Part shown: one piece after another, positions 7,084 through 8,623 of the stretch | Numbering within the stretch: the first letter of the stretch is position 1 | Layout of the letters: each line of letters starts with the position of its first letter | NCBI GenBank assembly: GCA_051960855.1 | Contig: JBQCDV010000158.1 | Location: forward strand, 1-8,623 | Length of the DNA stretch: 8,623 nucleotides | Source of the DNA: JBQCDV01 sp051960855 | GTDB taxonomy: Bacteria; Actinomycetota; Actinomycetes; JAJZTN01 | Reading direction: 5' to 3' | The notes under the pieces: generated by a model | Databases searched by the model: none | What the model was told of the DNA's origin: nothing | Seen by the model: only the letters and a program-made list of their open reading frames with translations | Position numbers and translations under genes: made by a program

Positions 7084-7489
7084 GCCGGGGCCGCGCTGGG
7101 GGCAGCGGGAGTACGACGGCGCGCTGGCCCAGCTGCAGCTGTGGGCCTGGACCCTGCCCGGGGTCGAGGTCGTCGAGGGGCACGGCTCCCCGACGCTGAT
7201 CCATCGCGGACGGCGGTTTGTGTGGCTGACGGCTGACCATCACGGCGATGGTCGGCTGGCGCTGTGGATCAGGGCGCTCCCGGGACGACAGAGCGAGCTG
7301 GTGGCCGCGGAGCCGGAGCGGTACTTCGTCCCGCCCTACCTCGGCCCGAAGGGCTGGGTGGGTGTGCAGGTCGACACGGCCGACGAGCGGCTCTGGGCAG
7401 ACCTCGACGACCTCGTCGAGCAGGGGTGGCGGATGGACGCCACGAAGGGCGAACTCGCCGCGTGGGAGTCCACTCCTCCCTCAGCCTGA
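7067..7489 (+). CDS. MmcQ/YjbR family protein
   Basis: The product is up to 140 residues. The region from RGRRFVWLTA (47-56) through LALWIRALPG (64-73) to ERYFVPPYLGPKGWVGVQVD (84-103), followed by a helical C-terminus with DLDDLVEQGWRM, matches the small MmcQ/YjbR fold. Family members are often labelled DNA-binding from the structure of E. coli YjbR, but no firm function is established. The frame overlaps the helicase end by 17 bases from GTG 7067. TTG at 7073 is a better start by spacing because GGAGG at 7059-7063 lies 9 bases before it but only 3 bases before the GTG. Either start implies translational coupling with the helicase, so the two are probably one operon. The family call is by pattern recognition and fairly secure; the start is uncertain. 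Confidence 0.78.
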   Translation: MPLPGEPGPRWGQREYDGALAQLQLWAWTLPGVEVVEGHGSPTLIHRGRRFVWLTADHHGDGRLALWIRALPGRQSELVAAEPERYFVPPYLGPKGWVGVQVDTADERLWADLDDLVEQGWRMDATKGELAAWESTPPSA

Positions 7490-7583
7490 CACCGCTCGCT
7501 CTCGGGAGGTGTCGAAATGGGGCACCGCCGTTCGTAGCGTAGGCGGCGGCAGACATCGGGTCTGTCCGACGAAGGGAGCGGCG
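7490..7583 (+). promoter_or_regulatory. Intergenic region with candidate promoter for the YCII gene
   Basis: This 94-base gap separates the helicase-YjbR unit from the YCII gene. TAGCGT at 7535-7540 fits a -10 element, and GTCGAA at 7511-7516 lies 18 bases upstream as a weak -35. This would give a leader of roughly 35-40 bases. AGGGAG at 7573-7578, 5 bases before ATG 7584, is the ribosome site. A 6-base-pair stem (7508-7513 with 7521-7526, one G-T pair, 7-base loop) could be a weak terminator for the upstream operon, but it overlaps the proposed -35. Both readings are inference. Confidence 0.35.
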
Positions 7584-7958
7584 ATGCCCCAGTACCTCAT
7601 CTACTTCAACCAGCAGTGGGTCGGCGACCACGACGAGGCGTGGTTCCAGAGCCGGGTACAGCCGTCCACCGCGGTGGTCCGTGAGATGAAGGAGCAGGGC
7701 GTCCTCGTCTACGCCGGCGGCCTGGTCGAGGAGCTCGAAGAGGCCGCGAGTGCGGACGCCACGAGCGGCGAGCTCGTCATCACCGACGGACCCTACGTCG
7801 AGACCAAGGAGTGGCTCGGCGGACTCACCATCATCGACGTCCCCGACGACGAGACCGCCCGCAAGTGGGCGGGGAGAGTGGCCGAAGGCTGCGGCTGGCC
7901 GCAGGAGGTCCGCCGGTTCAAGGCAGGGTCGATGCAGGCCGTCTCCCGCGGAGAGTGA
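7584..7958 (+). CDS. YCII-related domain protein (YciI family)
   Basis: The product is 124 residues, a normal length for this family. It opens with MPQYLIYFNQ, the first strand of a ferredoxin-like alpha/beta fold. It carries the hallmark DGPYVETKEWLGG (68-80), corresponding to the DGPFAETKE motif seen in YCII and DGPF-type proteins. The last strand is EVRRFKAG. These proteins form dimers and are often encoded near ECF sigma factors in actinobacteria; no sigma factor is present here. The reaction is unknown. The start ATG has AGGGAG 5 bases upstream. The gene has its own upstream gap and a hairpin 12 bases after the stop, so it is probably transcribed alone. Confidence 0.85.
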   Translation: MPQYLIYFNQQWVGDHDEAWFQSRVQPSTAVVREMKEQGVLVYAGGLVEELEEAASADATSGELVITDGPYVETKEWLGGLTIIDVPDDETARKWAGRVAEGCGWPQEVRRFKAGSMQAVSRGE

Positions 7959-7970
7959 GGACTGTCAGAG

Positions 7971-7991
7971 GCGCCTGCGTATGCAGGGCGC
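7971..7991 (+). terminator. Hairpin terminator after the YCII gene
   Basis: GCGCCTGC at 7971-7978 pairs with GCAGGGCGC at 7983-7991 with one bulged base and a GTAT loop. It starts 12 bases after the TGA at 7956-7958. No T run follows, as is frequent in high-GC bacteria. It could also help stop transcription from the minus-strand glycosyltransferase gene, whose stop is about 120 bases away. Confidence 0.55.
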
Positions 7992-8030
7992 ACCAGCGAA
8001 AACTGCCCGGGAGGAGCACGACGACATCGG

Positions 8031-8096
8031 ATGGTCCGCGTCGATGAACTGCCAGACGCCATGCACGAGGTCGTCCGCACCGCCCTGGGCCGCTGA
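8031..8096 (+). other. Possible 21-codon ORF or gene remnant in an intergenic stretch
   Basis: Between the YCII hairpin and the glycosyltransferase stop, ATG 8031 opens a frame of 21 codons ending in TGA at 8094-8096 (begins MVRVDELPDAM, ends RTALGR). Eighteen of 21 codons end in G or C and the composition is protein-like. GGGAGGAG at 8009-8016 is 14 bases upstream of the ATG, too far for a good ribosome site. The antisense strand in the same codon phase is equally biased, so coding direction cannot be decided. It may be a tiny gene, the end of a decayed gene, or chance. Confidence 0.2.
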
Positions 8097-8112
8097 AGCG
8101 CGGTGAGGTGGG

Positions 8113-8623
8113 TCAGAGCAGGGCGAACGCCGATCGCCGTGGCATCGCCAGCGCGCGGTGTGCGGCCTCGAGGACCTCGTCCACCGTGATGGACAGCAGC
8201 GCGGGGTCGGGTTCGTCGACGAGGACCTCGCGCTCGTCGTCGCCGTGCCACAGCGCTATGTGCGGCCCGGACTCCGGCGGTCCCCACAGTCGGGGCGAGG
8301 CCGGCCCGAAAAGCACGACCGACGGGGTCCGGAAGGCCGACGCAATGTGCGCGACCCCGGTGTCGCCGGTGACGACGAGCCGGGCTCCGGCCACGAGCCG
8401 GAGGAGGTCGCGCAGGTGCGTCTGGCCTCCTAGGTCCGCGGTGTGCGGCAGGCGGGCGCGGCGCACCAGCTCGGCGGTGAGGATCTGCTCGGACTCGTTG
8501 CCGGTCACGAGCACCGGCATCGTGCGCTGCTGCAGCTCCGAGGCGACGCTGGCGAAGCGGTCGAGCGGCCAGCGCTTGCTGCCGTAGGCGGCGCCGGGAT
8601 GGACGACGACATAGCCCATGTCG
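8113..8623 (-). CDS. Glycosyltransferase family 9 (heptosyltransferase-like), C-terminal part
   Basis: The frame runs in from the right edge and stops at TGA 8113-8115, giving about 170 residues, roughly the C-terminal half of a usual GT9 enzyme of 320-370 residues. The methionine at 8617-8619 is internal, because the frame continues to the window end and the family needs an N-terminal domain. VVVHPGA followed by GSKRWP is the nucleotide-sugar site entry typical of ADP-heptose:LPS heptosyltransferases. TGDTGVAHIA followed by VVLFGPASPRLWGPP is the second conserved family block. Gram-negative members add heptose to lipopolysaccharide core. In an actinobacterium the acceptor must be a different surface glycan, which is inference. 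Further glycan genes are likely to the right of the window. Confidence 0.88.
   Translation of the reverse strand, partial: DMGYVVVHPGAAYGSKRWPLDRFASVASELQQRTMPVLVTGNESEQILTAELVRRARLPHTADLGGQTHLRDLLRLVAGARLVVTGDTGVAHIASAFRTPSVVLFGPASPRLWGPPESGPHIALWHGDDEREVLVDEPDPALLSITVDEVLEAAHRALAMPRRSAFALL

Noticed and set aside
7793..8287. Minus-strand 164-codon open frame spanning the YCII gene end and the GT9 gene end
   Set aside because: It is antisense to YCII and out of frame with GT9, runs across a terminator hairpin and is Arg-rich without recognisable motifs.
1..8623. CRISPR array, tRNA, insertion sequence, toxin-antitoxin pair or phage defence genes
   Set aside because: I saw no regularly spaced repeats, cloverleaf, transposase-like frame with inverted ends, or recognisable defence domains in any frame.

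Overview
This is a chromosomal window from a high-GC actinobacterium. The evidence is strong G/C bias at third codon positions, GTG/TTG starts, terminator hairpins without long U tracts, and actinobacterial protein types: a DUF3516-type Ski2-like helicase, a pirin of the actinobacterial kind, and a DoxX-like membrane protein. The family or genus cannot be fixed from the sequence alone.

Layout, left to right: the last 20 codons of a plus-strand gene (1-60); a strong hairpin (71-102) that can end transcription from both sides; a large secreted beta-propeller protein with BNR/Asp-box repeats on the minus strand (129-2894); a divergent control region; a pirin-family bicupin (2954-4015, plus); a small DoxX-like membrane protein on the minus strand (4032-4466), convergent with pirin and almost touching it; a 37-base divergent spacer; a DUF3516 helicase (4504-7083, plus) overlapped by an MmcQ/YjbR-family gene (7067-7489, plus); a separate YCII-domain gene (7584-7958, plus) with a hairpin behind it; a short intergenic stretch with a possible 21-codon ORF; and the C-terminal part of a family 9 glycosyltransferase on the minus strand (8113 to the right edge).

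Orientation alternates. There are three convergent pairs (tail/propeller, pirin/DoxX, YCII/GT9) and two divergent pairs (propeller/pirin, DoxX/helicase). The only clear operon is helicase-YjbR, where the reading frames overlap. Pirin and DoxX-like proteins both turn up in oxidative or electrophile stress settings, but a joint role here is inference. The propeller gene has softer codon bias than its neighbours and may have a different history.

I see no CRISPR array, tRNA, rRNA, insertion sequence, phage gene or defence island. I do not find a convincing undescribed multi-gene system. The points most worth a second look are the propeller protein with its three closely spaced cysteine pairs, the uncertain pirin start, the rare-codon patch (with TTA) at the helicase domain boundary, and the helicase-YjbR coupling.
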